64,000 bases of DNA, taken from the NCBI GenBank assembly GCA_014706385.1, contig JACGZH010000001.1:2546001-2610000 (forward strand). Direction: 5' to 3'. The notes below the pieces were generated by a model, which was given only the letters and a program-made list of their open reading frames with translations, was not told the DNA's origin and searched no databases. Below, one piece after another: positions 11,883 through 23,436 of the stretch; position 1 is the first letter of the stretch, and every line of letters begins with the position of its first letter. This stretch comes from Phaffia rhodozyma. Lineage: Eukaryota > Basidiomycota > Tremellomycetes > Cystofilobasidiales > Mrakiaceae. The position numbers and the translations under genes were made by a program.

Positions 11883-12909
11883 ATGAACGTTCTCTCTCGA
11901 GCTCTTCCTCTCCACTCAAGTCGCCTGGGAGCTGTCGCACGTAGATCTTACGCCCATCCGCCGACATCTCGATCTGTGCCTCATGTCCCCCTGCCATCAT
12001 CAAACGAGACAAAAAATCGACTGGACATTCTTCGGGCGACCCCGTTGAGCATAAAGACGATCATGTTTGGACTCACTCTTCTTGGATTCTCAACCGGAAT
12101 CCTTATCGGAAGCAAGGCCCCTCGTCCTCCTACCGCTGATGATGGAGCGACCTCTTCACCCTATTCCACAGGGGCGGCAAGTTCGGCTCCGGCTTCGCCG
12201 TATGCGGCTTTGAAGAAGCGAGCAGCCGAGCAGGCAGCAGGAGGACACCTGATCGAGCCAGATGGGTTGACAAAAGGGATAGAAGAACTGAGATCATTCT
12301 TCAGGACACTGGGAAGGGAGGATGATGTGGTCGTTCAGCCTGCTGGACCCGGTTCGTTTGCTTTCTCCTCGGTTCTTCCCTTTTGTGTGGATGAGAGAAC
12401 ACAGAGGCTTAATCTTTGGCGGTTGGGAAATGTTAGGATATAAAAACCCTACTGTCGTCGTCCGAGCTCTCAGGTTCGTCTTCGACATTCGTTGCTCATC
12501 TCATTCAGGTTTGTACTCACCCTGACCCTGATCAACCATCTTGGATCTCTACATCGGTCATGGCTTTCACAGGACGGAAGAAATTCAAAGAGTCGTCTCG
12601 ACAGCCATCAAGTTCAGCATGTGAGTTCCCGGTTCATCCAGTGTTCTGATAACCCTGGATACACCATGGGTGGCCGACATACTTTCTAATGAGGATGAGA
12701 GACTGATCGAATTCTCTTCGTCTGACGGTTTGCGGGTCGGTTGTCTCCCCAGACCCTTGATCAATTACAAGGATATCACTTCGAGCACTGTGGGTTCTTT
12801 ACTTTCGTGCCTCTGCTCTCTTTGCCTTTTCCCTCGCTGACGTGTTGATTTTTTGTTTCAATAGTCTGGAGGAATCGTGCTTGACTTGACTCGGTTGCGC
12901 GCTCAGTAA
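11883..12909 (+). pseudogene. N-terminal fragment resembling mitochondrial D-lactate dehydrogenase (FAD-linked), probably decayed
   Basis: The first exon is intact. It has a mitochondrial-type N-terminus (MNVLSRALPLHSSRLGAVAR), one membrane segment (IMFGLTLLGFSTGILIGS) and GIEELRSFFRTLGREDDVVV, resembling the start of fungal DLD proteins. Downstream pieces look like the start of the FAD-binding domain: TEEIQRVVSTAIKFS, then PLINYKDITSS, then SGGIVLDLTRLRAQ and a stop at 12909. Against a working gene: the stretch leading into TEEIQRVV has two in-frame TGA codons just after the only plausible acceptor (about 12508). The block GTSLEGH expected after PLI(P)Y is missing, and the FAD and catalytic domains are absent. 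It could instead be a truncated protein with atypical splicing. The family assignment is an inference from short matches. Confidence 0.45.
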
Positions 12910-13519
12910 AATCAATACACAAATGCATATTCATATTCAGATCGTACCATGTCGTATCATCGTCCCTCATTGGCATCAACACGATTCAAAGCTGGACGAG
13001 AAGAAAGAGAGAGAGAGAGAGAGAGAGATGAGAGAGATAAACACGTTCCGTCATTGAATAGAGTGAGTAGGGGTGATATGCGATATGTCCTGAGGCCGAA
13101 TTGGATAAGAGGTGATAAAAATAACGATAATAAAAGAGCAAAAGTAATGCTATATGATTCAAAATGCCAAAGAGACAAAGTATAAAGGTAACAAGAGAAG
13201 AAGAGGAAGAAGGAGAATGGAACCGCTGGAGTTTATAGAGAACCTGCTCTTCAAGTCGGTGAGTATTCTCTTGTTCCGCTCGATTTCTGATTCCGACTAT
13301 CAGCAGAGGCTGGACTGGACGTAAAGGTAGATTTGAGGAAAAGGACAGCAAAAACGATGAGGGGACATTGAGAGTAACTAAGGAAGAAAACATTGCTCGT
13401 TAGGTTCCCTTTCTGCTCCTTTATATCGTCCATTCTCCCTTTCCCTCAATTTGAATGCATGCGAAAGAAAAGAGAAAGAAAAGAAACAGAAGGAAAAAAA
13501 GGCAAGGACCACTTCAACA
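12910..13519. other. Gap between the D-LDH-like fragment and the LPMO gene
   Basis: A 3'-to-3' gap with an uninterrupted (GA)n tract at about 13007-13040 and A-rich stretches at 13100-13200 and 13440-13505. No gene was recognised here. Several open frames follow the low-complexity sequence and have no support. Confidence 0.5.
13007..13040. repeat. (GA)n dinucleotide tract
   Basis: About 12-14 GA units, interrupted once by ATGA, in the gap downstream of two convergent genes. Confidence 0.85.
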
Positions 13520-15670
13520 TTAGTGAGTTCTTGCCCTCCTCTTGCCATGAACCACTCTTCTGTCGCCTCCGTGTCCTCTGGGAACACGGCCGACGGCATC
13601 CCGCTTGCGAGCGCTCGTCGCCTGCCAGGGCCACACACAACCCACCGGTGTGGCCGAGTTGCAAACTGTGCCTGCCTGGAGAGCACAATCCGTGAGGTTC
13701 ATCAGACGACCGTTCACGCATTGTTGGAGGACTGATCCGTTGCAAGCCCAAGAACCTGCCGCACATGTGGTCGATGTGGTCGCGGCGTTGGAAGCGGGAT
13801 AAGTCGAGGTGGTGGCAGAGCTCGTAGCAGGCGTGGAAACCACAGACTTCACCGAGGTTGTAGTGGGTTGAGCAGCATTGGTGTTGGTGACGACCGCGTT
13901 GTTGACCGTGACCGCACTGGTCGCCGTCGTGCTTGAAACAGACGTAGTGAGCACATTTGATGTCGTGGTGACGGCGGCAGTGGTGGCAGCGGTGGCAGCA
14001 ACTACTTGATCGGGCCAAACACAACCGACAGGATCCACAGGATTGCAAACCGTTCCAGCCTGAGTTGAGCAGTCTTTCATGCTGACAAATGCACCCCAGG
14101 AACAGGTCTGTAGCACAGAGCCTTGGCATCGCCATTCACCAGAAGTGCAGGCGGTTTCGGCGGTGGAAGCGGCAGCAGAAGCGGAAGTGGAAGTAGGTGG
14201 TGCATATGAAGATGCGGGGGCAGAGGTGGAAGCGATCACAGAGCTTGATGGTGATGAAGAAACGACCGTTGAAGTAGGGGAAGAGACGTCAGAGGACGAG
14301 TACACGAAAGCTCCCACGTTAGAAGTGGGAGTAGCGGATGACTCGACAGCGCTCGTTGATGAAGCCTCCGCCGGGACGGAAGAAACGACCGAGCTTGAGG
14401 CAACGTCGGCCACGGCAGAGGAAGAAGTAGGAGCAGAAGTCTCGGAAATGGCAGATACGGTCGAGGAGGCCACAGCTTGGACACTTGAGGGCTCGATCGA
14501 AGCGGTCACGGCAGCCGAAGTAGTGGTCGAAGAAGCCTGAGCGACGGCAGTAGAAGACGCTGCAGGCGTGGAGGTAGCGATGGCGACAGAGGAAGTGGAA
14601 GCAACGGTAGTGGAGCTGGCACCACCCGAAGACGTTCCAGCACCGTCACTTCCGGGAGCAAAACAGTCTGTGTCAGAGATACCTGCTCCAGAGGTCAACC
14701 CATTTCCGATGGACAGCCCGGCGTATTCACCTCCGTAGGTGACGAAATCTCCGGGGTACGGGTATACCACAGGGGTGCCCTCGATTGTAGTACACGAGTT
14801 GACGTCAGCGTTAGATACATGGATCGTCGGTCCCGTCAAGGGTGCGGTGGCGGCCGAGTCGATGTTGATGATCGCACAGTTCTGATAGAACTCTCGGTTA
14901 CCGAGTTTGTTGGACCAGGACCATGAGAACAACACGTTCTTACCTGCGGGAGCGGCTGATGGGAGGTTCACGTCGAATGTCAATGAGTCTGAGGGGCAAC
15001 CTCCGATACGAGACTCAATCACCCGGAAGTTGGTTCCATTGTCATACGACAGCGAGAGCTGACAAGCTGTTACAAGGCATAATTGATATGTTAGCGAGGG
15101 AGCTTCTCATCCAGGCCAGCTGGCGACGACGACGACGACGACGATGGCAACAACATCGACGAGAACAAAGACCAGCCACGTTTGACGAGTTTCTCATGCA
15201 CTCATACTCGACGCGTCCCAGAGAACAACACGGCAGAACCCGCCACCCTAGAAAACAAGAAGAAGAAGAAGAAGAAGAAAGAAGAGATCTACTCACAACC
15301 TCCGCCATGAACGGCAGTTCCGGCAAGCGTGATGGCCATGGATTTACCGGCAGTATAGGTCGGGATGGTGCCCTGGTCATAGCCTTGACCGATGAACCCT
15401 TTGCATGGGTACGGGCCATCTGAGATCAACGGAGAAGTCATGGAGCTGATGGTGTTTATGGGAATCAAAAGCAATCAGCATGAGATGCACATCAACGATC
15501 GAGAAAGCCAAAACACAGACGCACTAGTCCTTCTCGGCCTCTGGCGTGTTCGGGTTGAGGGCAGAGTTGATGGGATAAGGACTGGCGAGTTGGATGTGAG
15601 CCTGCACGAGTGGGGAAACGGCGAGAAGCGCGACCAGCGCGCTTGAAAACATGGCCTTTGACGATGACAT
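13520..15670 (-). CDS. Secreted AA11-type lytic polysaccharide monooxygenase with two Cys-rich C-terminal modules
   Basis: Copper enzyme predicted to oxidise chitin outside the cell. The signal peptide MSSSKAMFSSALVALLAVSP ends ...VQA, leaving His as residue 1 of the mature protein (HIQLASPYP), the first ligand of the copper histidine brace. Exon 2 gives DYSMTSPLISDGPYPCKGF, with the second conserved His in LAGTAVHGGG. Exon 3 gives CQLSLSYDNG and FSWSWSNKLGNREFYQNCA, typical of AA11. A Ser/Thr/Ala-rich linker of about 150 residues follows, then two homologous Cys modules (CTSGEWRCQGSVLQTCSWG... and CAAGSWACNGSVLQQCVNG..., each ending GTVCN...PVGCVW), resembling the X278-type modules of chitin enzymes. 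Introns lie at about 15444-15526 and 15067-15297. The last about 35 residues are basic and less certain; the 3' end may include an unrecognised splice. Confidence 0.85.
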
Positions 15671-16048
15671 CTCTCCAGGAGAACACGAGTAGCGAATGCG
15701 AGTGGGAAGTCGAAGCGGGCACAGGAGGGGAATGGAGCACGGGCTACAACGATCCAACAGGCAGAAAGAAAGACGACGGTAAGAAGAAAGAAAGAATGAA
15801 TGTCGAAAGAAGGTGAGTTTCCTAAAAGAAGGAAAAGATTGATGATAAAGTTGAAAGTGAGACAATTCTGTTGACTGAGGATTCTACATCGTATCGTGCC
15901 GGTCGGCTGGGTCCATTGGGTTTGAGCGCTGTTGATCATTCCGGTTGATCTCCTTTCTTGTTCTTGTTTGTATTTCGGCTTTTCTCTTTCTTCCGGTTCC
16001 CTCTGGGTCATAGAACGCGTGAGAATGCGGGATAGTCAAGATACATGT
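15671..16048. promoter_or_regulatory. Upstream region of the LPMO gene
   Basis: A gap of 378 bp separates the LPMO start from the stop of the UBP1-like gene; both genes are on the minus strand. It is rich in GAA/GAAAG on the plus strand, so pyrimidine-rich on the coding side. No defined element was recognised. Confidence 0.4.
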
Positions 16049-18452
16049 TTATAAATTCTCCGTTACAGTCCCTCCTTGATCTTTTTTTTTCTTCCGCTTC
16101 TTCTTCCGATCGTCCGTCGGTTTTGAACTCGACCGGTCTTGTTCAGTCGACCCGCGGTCGTGCTCTCGGTCATCGACTCTTTTCTCTTCTTCTTGTTCTT
16201 TTTTCGGTTTCTCTGACAGATAGCCTGTTGAACAGGTCACTTCTATTTTTGCATCGTCGTCGACGGCAACGTGTCCGTTCGTCATAGGTGACGGATCTCT
16301 GTCCGAGAGGATATTGAAAGAAGAGACAGATGACCGGCCTGTTTGTGGTTGCCCGCTCAGCTCAGGCTGACATGCTTGCTGTTTCGATCCGGCGTTCCCT
16401 TCGCGGAGCTCGTAAAACAACATGAAAGCCTCTCCGGCGGCCCGTCTGACGTCGGCGACTCCGTTCGGTAGCTCTGCCACGTCGTCGTCACTGATCCGGA
16501 GCCATCTGTCTGTGAAGGGAACCCGACGATAGGTCACATAGTGTCCAGATGTGTGGGACCCGTAGTGGTACACCGCAGATGATAGTTCGTACGAGAGCGG
16601 ACCAGAGAGGAGACCGACAGGTTCAGATGGTGCACAGGATGAGATCGGGGAACTGGGCGAGAGGGATAGTGTACCGGTCGTACTGAATGGGGTGAGGTCT
16701 AATTTTGCTGGATAGATGACCTGACAAGCGTTCTTGGACGCATAGTGATAGTCAAAAGATGACCGATTCAGATGAAGCGTCAGTATCCGAGGTGGGAGGG
16801 ATAACATGTCTTGTCTGTGTTGTTTTTGCAAGGCAAGGAAACACGGTTCAGCCAGGCTCAGTCTCGCTCCCGACACCAAGGATTCTTGTTTCAAATGTAG
16901 AAACAAACCTTGTGCTGATTCCACCGTCGACCAGATCCCAAGCGACACCATCGAGATTATCTTCCCATCTGTTTTCACTGACGAGTATCTCGATCTGCCT
17001 GATGAGTTCCCTCTCTCTTTCAAGCTCTTTCCTCGCTTCTCTTAGCCGCTTCTTTTTCGAGTTTGTCATCGGCCGGTTCCCCTCCTTTCCCTCCTCCTCT
17101 TCTTCTCCTTGATCGTTCATCACCGTGTTGGACCGAAGGATGTCTTCCAACGGAATATATGAATTCGTCGATGCCAACATTGATTTCGTCTTGATCTGCC
17201 CGGCTTGCTCAGAGACTTCACGTTCGTTCTCCGGCAAGCGCGCTCGAAGTCGACGGAGCGTGTGGAGAACTCTGCATTTCCTACACTGAGAGTCTGTCAG
17301 GATTTCGAGTGAGGTGTAGGCTTCCAGCATGGATTCCAACGTCGTTGACCGCTAGGATTTGATCGAAAACGGACGAGAGGTTTTTTTTTGTCAGAGAGAA
17401 AGGAGAAGAGAAAAAGAGTCTGTCCAGAGGAAGAAAAAAAAAAGAAAAAAAAAGGAAACACCCACTGCTCTGGGAACGGGCAGACTAAGACTGTCGAACT
17501 TTGTGAGTCTGATTCCCTCCGAATAACCACACATCTGACAACTTCTCCTAAATGCCATTCTTCCCTCAAACGGACTCTGCCACGGTCTATCCCGTGATTC
17601 TCGCTCGGTATCATCACCGCCACCCCTACCGTCCAAGAGACCCTTGATACCAAGCTTGGAGCTCTTGTCGTTTTTCTCGATAGCAACGCGTTCTTCCTCG
17701 ACACAGCCGTTCAACAAGACCCACAGCTCCTGGGCATCCTGCTGATCGCGAAGTCTGCCAAACATGCCGGATCGCTTGACGGTGTCTGACTGACGGAGCG
17801 CCTCGACCAGCTCGGTGGGCCGAAGAGGCCTGGGATATTTTGTGGGTGATGGTGTGAGAAGCTGAAAGAGTACGGGAAGAAAGGTGGATAATAACGGGGT
17901 TGGCGTATCTGTACGGATGGCCAGGTCGGAGAGTGCGCTCAGATGTTCGAGAAAAGGCGTGAGCGAGGAGAGGGCCTTGATAGGAAAGGAAAGAAAGAAA
18001 GGAAGAAGAACCAACAGCGTTACAGTAGATTCCTCTCAGTATATCAGACTCTAGATCTATACTCACCTGGAGAACAGAATTGAGAAAGCAAAACGTGCCG
18101 GACATATTGACGATTCCTAGGTAATATCCCGGAGAGGGTGCGGTCATAGGGATCACGAACCGAGCTGTTTGGACGGTGTTCACGGGTTTAGCTTTGATAA
18201 CCGAGCAACGTAAAAACAGAAAGACTCGCCATCATTCTCTGGTCTTCTCTTTCTTCTGGGTGGCCTCTCAAGCTCAGGCTTCCCTGTGGATCCAAAAAGA
18301 AAACCAAACATGGTCCGGAGATGACGGGCGAGTGATCGGCAGGCGAGGACGAGTTCGAGCACGCCGGTGAAAGCGAGATAGCCAGTGAGTATGAGCGCGA
18401 GAAAGATCAGAACAGGAAACAGCGGCGATATCGGTGTGGGCAGCAGGTCCAT
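16049..18452 (-). CDS. Ubiquitin-specific protease with N-terminal membrane anchor, UBP1-like
   Basis: Cysteine protease that removes ubiquitin. Residues about 10-35 form one hydrophobic segment (PLFPVLIFLALILTGYLAF), followed by basic residues, as in yeast Ubp1-type enzymes anchored in the ER or mitochondrial membrane. The Cys box is IVNMSGTFCFLNSVLQ; its Asn-Thr before Cys is replaced by Thr-Phe. DQQDAQELWVLLNGCVEEE is the QDAxEF box. The zinc-type knuckle pair is CQMC (MAFRRSCQMCGYSEG) and CRKC. The His box is VYHYGSHTSGHYVTYRRV, with the Asp-rich end WLRISDDDVAEL. A Lys/Arg/Glu-rich tail closes the protein at 16049. Introns near 18010-18070, 17350-17510 and 16760-16900 are inferred. Catalytic Cys and His are present, so the enzyme looks active. 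Confidence 0.85.
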
Positions 18453-18867
18453 CTATCCTGCCATTCCTGAGGTCAAAGGCGGGATGAGCAAGCAGAGTAT
18501 GGTGGGAGTTGGAGTGAGGTTGAAGATGAGTGCTGAAGCTGGAGAACATGTTCTGTGGCGGCACAGCCGGGACGACCAGCACTCTCTTCATCGGCTCTCG
18601 TCCTCAACCTGCTTCGTTCATGGCAAGCTCAATGGGATGGGAGTCGGTCGGTCGGTTGGACTAGAATGACAGAACACATCTCACTCTTTCTATCGTTCCA
18701 TAGAACTTGGAACAAAGCGTTGTGGATGAGCGCAAAGAGCCAGGGTTGAATCATAGGCAACACGTGACTTTTGAGGTGCAAGCTTCCTCCGTATTCTCCT
18801 TTGCTCGGCTCCCTCTTGCACCAAAACGACCACACCGACGACCAACTATTTTACTCTCTTCCACAGG
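18453..18867. promoter_or_regulatory. Divergent promoter between the UBP1-like gene and COX11
   Basis: Gap of 415 bp between two divergent start codons. CACGTG (18761-18766, context AACACGTGACTT) lies about 102 bp before the COX11 start. Small open frames in this gap have no support. Confidence 0.5.
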
Positions 18868-20319
18868 ATGAGTGTTCCTCGGGCTTGCTTGGTGAGTTGT
18901 GCTTGGTGTTGCTCAGGTCGAGGTCACTCGCCGTACTTACCTTCGTGTTCGCTCTCTTGTTCCGCCACCAGAATGCGCTTCCTAGATCGACGGCTGCTTC
19001 CTTCAGATCCGTGTTTCCTCCGTTCCGACCGTCGGTCAGTCGTTCGTTTCGATCGACTGTGCCCACAAAGACGTTCTCTCCACTTGCAGGATGTTTTAGT
19101 TCTCGAGGTGCATCTTTCGTGTCTTCCTCGCCTTCGTCAGTCCGGTATGCCTCATCCTCGCCGATACGGCCAAAGCCGTTGCCAGAAATGAGTCAGGAAG
19201 AGCTCCGGGCGGCTCATTCTCGGATGGTCAAACAGACCCAGGAAAAGTATTACGAAGAAAAGACACGTCGATCCAAGAGTCTTGCTCTCTATGGAACAGC
19301 TGTCGTGCGTTCTGTCTCCCTTTTGCTGTCTTTCGATGTTATACCTGAGCTAACTGTATGCCCACTCGCTTAAATTTCACTCTGATTTTTCCCCTCAAAT
19401 CTCGATTCTAGTTTATCGTCATGATCGGAGCCTCGTATGCGGCCGTACCGATCTACCGTGCATTCTGCGGAGCCACCGGTTTTGCCGGTATTCCAATGAC
19501 CCAGCCTTCTAGGATGCAGGCCGATCGACTCTTGCCTACATCTTCTGACCGACGGATCAAAGTGCACTTTAATGCCGCAAAGTCAGACATTCTTCCCTGG
19601 GAATTCAAACCTGCTCAGTCCGAGGTGACTGTTCGACCTGGAGAGACCGCGCTCGCATTCTACACCGCCAAGAATCTGACCGATCAGGACGTCATCGGAA
19701 TCAGTACTTATAATGTGAGTCTTGAACTCTCCTTTCCTCTTTGCTATCATCTTGCTCCTTTGGCCGGCGTCCTAATCGTTCTTCATTCATAGGTCACTCC
19801 GGGCAAGATTGCGCCCTACTTCGCGAAGGTCGAATGCTTCTGTTTCGAAGAACAAAGAATCCGAGCAAATGAAGAAGTCGATCTTCCCGTCTTCTTCTTC
19901 CTCGACCGAGACCTGCTCGAGTATGCCATTCTTTCTTGTTTACTTTGAGGTTTTTATGCGCTTTTGGGAAGATCCCTTTTCTGATCTCACTTTCTCTTCC
20001 GCTCTCTCTCAAACCCCATAGTGATCCCAAGATGGACGATGTTGATGACGTTGTCTTGAACTACACCTTCTTCAAGTGAGTTTCCTCTCTTATGGACACT
20101 AAATGGCGTCTCTAGATCGTGCTTACTAACTGTTTGTTATCCCTCCTGAACAAACCACACAGAGCTCGAAGGAATGACCGAGGTCATATCGTGCCCGACG
20201 CATCGTTAGAAGTCGTTGAAGCTGCCTCTGGATTTGCAGAGTTTGAGTTGGCGAATCCTCATGGGTTGGGGACTAACGGAGAGGGCGTCAAACCTAGCGC
20301 GAGTTGGTCAAAGTTGTGA
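18868..20319 (+). CDS. COX11: Cytochrome c oxidase copper-delivery protein COX11
   Basis: Inner-membrane protein that delivers copper to the CuB site of COX1. Exon 1 (MSVPRACL, 18868-18891) splices with gtgagt...ccag to a Ser/Arg-rich presequence (NALPRSTAASFRSVFPPFRP). A helix follows (LALYGTAVFIVMIGASYAAV), then the family motif VPIYRAFCGATGFAG. The core includes KVHFNAAKSDILPWEFKP and YFAKVECFCFEEQRI, in which CFCF is the copper-binding CxC. DVDDVVLNYTFFKARR closes the conserved domain. Introns fall near 19305-19410, 19713-19793, 19920-20020 and 20078-20160. The length and all family motifs are intact. Confidence 0.95.
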
Positions 20320-20626
20320 ATATCAGCTTATCCGTACGAACACATCCATATACATATATACGCACGCACGCATACATCTCCTTCCAAAAGAATCGAATCC
20401 AATGTGATTTTTCCCGAGTGATATAGAAGAACAAATGATCTCGAGGGCTCTTAAATGTGCAATGTTCTTTTTTTTTCGTAATAAGCTTATAAGCAAAACG
20501 TAGTCTTTTTTATAGTCTTTTTTCCAAGTCTCCCTCCGCCGACGTCACGACCGATTTTTTTCTCCCTTTCGTTCTTGATACCAACACCAACACCAACACC
20601 CAACCACACTCGAACAAACACTCATC
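20320..20626. promoter_or_regulatory. COX11 3' region and PBDC1-like promoter
   Basis: Gap of 307 bp. T-rich tract at 20470-20525, then CCAACA repeated four times at about 20581-20603, just before the next start codon. Nothing else was recognised. Confidence 0.45.
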
Positions 20627-21733
20627 ATGGCCGCTCCATTTGACGCCGAGAAAGCTGATAACCTTCAGGATGTTCGTGTTTCCTTCCTCTTCCATGAATC
20701 TTCTGAAACGCCCTCATCAACCGATCGAATGCTGAGACCGCTCTTCTCTCTCCTTGTCCATTTCTCCTTCCTCTGGTGATACTTATTCCTCTCTACTCTG
20801 GGAAAGTAGATCGAGAAGCAGTTCGCTGTCGCTGTCGTCGAGCATATGATCGTTCGTCTTATGTCTTCCTCAAACTTGACTGTTTCTACCTTGAAAATAC
20901 TTGAACTAAAGCTTTCAAATCGATATATATATCAACTGTCTGTCTCGAACGGCAATATAGGCTTATGAGAAATTGATCTCCAGCATCCCTCCTTCAAAGA
21001 TCCGACTGACAAAGTTTGTCGCCTTCTTTCATTTCTTTTCTAGCAGCTCATTCTGACCTTATCTTGTTCTCATTTAAAATTTCCTCTTGCTCTCTACGTG
21101 TAGAGTGGACGACATGATGCTCGCCCACCTCGTCCGAGACTTCCCGGCGTTGGTCTCGCCAGAGAACGACTATGCCGCTCTCAGAGTCCTCAACGAGGAT
21201 GAAATGAAGAGTGTCAAGGGAAAGGAAGCCTGGAGGAACTACGTCAAGGAGGTCCGTTCTTCTTTCGCTCATTCCACCCTGCTTATTCTTTCTTCGCCTC
21301 TTTCCTATCGAGCACTGACAGTAGCTCCGCCTGCGTGTTTGATAGTACGAGAACTTGGTCCCGGATTACAACTTCGGAACTCTGGTCAGAACCGATGCTT
21401 CTGGAGATTACGCCCAGGAGAACACTACTCTCGTTCTGCGAGCTCAGGTATGAGAAAACCTGATTCCCTTTCTCTCCTCATTTCTCCTTCCTTTCTTCAC
21501 ACTGACACAATAATGATTTTGAATCTTTGGGTTCACATTGTTTGGTTAGTTCTTCGCTATCGAGATTGCTCGAAACAGATTTGGTTTGAACGATCGATGT
21601 GAGTTACAATCATCTTTGAGTTTCCATCATTGGCGGAAAGGAATTTCGGAGATAATCGAATACCATCAGACTGATTATACTCTTTTCTTTCTTTTTTTTA
21701 CCAGTCCACGAAGAGGCTCAGAAGAACAACTAG
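20627..21733 (+). CDS. PBDC1-like protein (yeast Ypl225w/Chp1 family), eEF1A chaperone
   Basis: Small cytosolic protein. In yeast the family member is a ribosome-associated chaperone for newly made eEF1A. Exons join as MAAPFDAEKADNLQD, IEKQFAVAVVEHMI, AYEKLISSIPPSKIRLTK, VDDMMLAHLVRDFPAL, NEDEMKSVKGKEAWRNYVKE, YENLVPDYNFGTLVRTDASG, DYAQENTTLVLRAQ and FFAIEIARNRFGLND, ending LHEEAQKNN. The DYNFGTLxRTDAxxDYxxENT and FxAIEIARNRxGLND blocks are diagnostic. At least seven introns interrupt about 155 codons, making this one of the most intron-dense genes here. It converges with the mL59 gene, 210 bp away. Confidence 0.9.
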
Positions 21734-21943
21734 ATATAGGAAAGAGAAGAGAAGGAAATGCTGAAGAAAAAAAAAAGATAGAAACTAAACAAAGAGCTTA
21801 TGCAATCATACATGCCTTCGTTCTCAGTATTTCTCCTCTCCATTCACTTGTGTCTTTATGTGACATATTTGATCCTGGACAGACAAGTCCAGGATAGAAG
21901 GAAACACGAAAGAAAGGATAGATTTTCATTCGTATTTTGATAA

Positions 21944-23268
21944 TTAATAAGGCAAGCTGGATTTTGCCTTCTCCTTCTCGGCTGCCTTTTCCTGTGGTGA
22001 AGAAGAATAATCGGATTATCAAGGTCAGACAAGTCAGAACGGAAGAAAGAATAGAGAAGGAGAAGAAGAAGAAGAAGAGAAAGACAAACCTTCTTCCAAG
22101 CGGCGATCCTCTGATCCATTGTATCCAACCTAGCCTGAGTGGCCGCCTTCTTGGCAGGCGCCTGTCGTTCCGGAAGAGAGCCCTTGAACATGATCTGTCT
22201 TCCTTTGTAGGGTCCCCACCTAGGAAGCCCCTCGACGACCTCTCTCTCCTTGATCTTTTCCGGACTCAACCTGTCTTCAGTGAACCTGCCTTCTCCCCAA
22301 GGATTGAGCTTCTTCTTGTACACCCCGGCCCAGATGATTCGCCCGAGCTCCGTCCGCGTTCGTTCTTTCCCTGTCTCCTTCCACACGTCCATGAAGGTGT
22401 TTGCAAACTCTGGAGGCGTTTTCGGACCGGAAGGAAGGACGTCGGTGATGTTCAACCTTCGAGCTTCCTCTACCAACCGCCGTTGCTCGCGCGTGGTGTA
22501 GATTGGACTCTCAAACCGACGGATAACTGGGTTGAACCAAGGAATAAACGGATTTCGGATTTGACCTTCGGGGATGTGATTGACTGAAGAGAAAGGTTAG
22601 TGGATCGCAAGTCAGTAGATGACCATTCGACGCGGACTTCTCTACCCATCCTTATTTGCAAGAATATGAGACCCAGAAAGGGAAAGAAAAGGAACAAACA
22701 TTCGTGGTGCTTGTACTTGTCGCTCAACTCCTTTCTTCTCCACTCTCTATTCATGAATGCTCCGATCCTAGTCTCCTTGAAAGGCTTGTCAACAAGCTCT
22801 ACATGGGGCAGAACAACGGTAGCCTTGTGCCAGTGGGGTTCTGCCGAGTTTTTCTTTCGCCAGATCGGGACTACCACCCCGCTCTTCTTTAGCGACGGAG
22901 GAATCTTATCTTGACCCTGTAGGTTTCGTCAGAACAGTCATTCAGATGAGTGTTGAGCGAGCCAGGACCGGCAAGAGATTCGGGAGTGGGAAGGGACGGA
23001 GATTCAGGTCGAGAAAAGATAGTCGGAACATCAACCACACCAGATAAGAGAAGGATAATGATCAAACAATGTTTCACGAAAGGCAAACGACCGAGAGTGA
23101 AGAAAAAAAAAAAGAAAAAAAACCCTGAGACCAATACGGAACGGACCGATCGAGGCAAACAGCCAGAATGCTCGATAAGACACTCACCAGACGAAGACCA
23201 AGTGATTCCACAGTCCTAATTAAACTCTTTCCTGGATGAAGCCGCTGAAGTTTCGAGAGAGAAGGCAT
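21944..23268 (-). CDS. Mitochondrial large-subunit ribosomal protein mL59 (MRPL25)
   Basis: Fungal mitoribosome component. Exon 1 is MPSLSKLQRLHPGKSLIRTV...LRL (start 23268). Next come a segment with VVVPIWRKKNSAEPHWHK and FMNREWRRKELSDKYKHHE. Then comes the hallmark IRNPFIPWFNPVIRRFESP followed by YTTREQRRLVEEARRLNI, matching the NPF-PW-NP...YS-RRQADLVK block of mL59. The C-terminal part IMFKGSLPERQ and RLDTMDQRIAAWKK matches the mL59 coiled end, and a last exon supplies EKAAEKEKAKSSLPY. Introns lie near 22910-23186, 22582-22710 and 21991-22090. The gene is divergent from polymerase iota. The N-terminal third is less clearly matched than the rest. Confidence 0.75.
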
Positions 23269-23329
23269 ATTGCTGTTCGCCGGATGGTCGAAAGTTGGTG
23301 ATGGAAGGAAGAGAAGAAGAAAAAACGTA

Positions 23330-23436
23330 GGAAATGTATTACAAAAGTTCTAATCCGATCATTACAAAAGTTCCCAATATTTTCAATACTTTCTCTTCTT
23401 CCTACACACCCATCTTGCCTCACATACCATCATACC
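23330..23436 (+). promoter_or_regulatory. Polymerase iota / mL59 promoter with repeated ATTACAAAAGTTC
   Basis: Two copies of ATTACAAAAGTTC about 25 bp apart lie 60-100 bp upstream of the polymerase iota start. The same ATTACAAA core occurs in the PIK1/CLP1 promoter. Confidence 0.4.

Noticed and set aside
14079..14540. Plus-strand 153-residue acidic frame opposite the LPMO linker
   Set aside because: It is the antisense of a repetitive Ser/Thr/Ala-rich linker; composition alone keeps it open.
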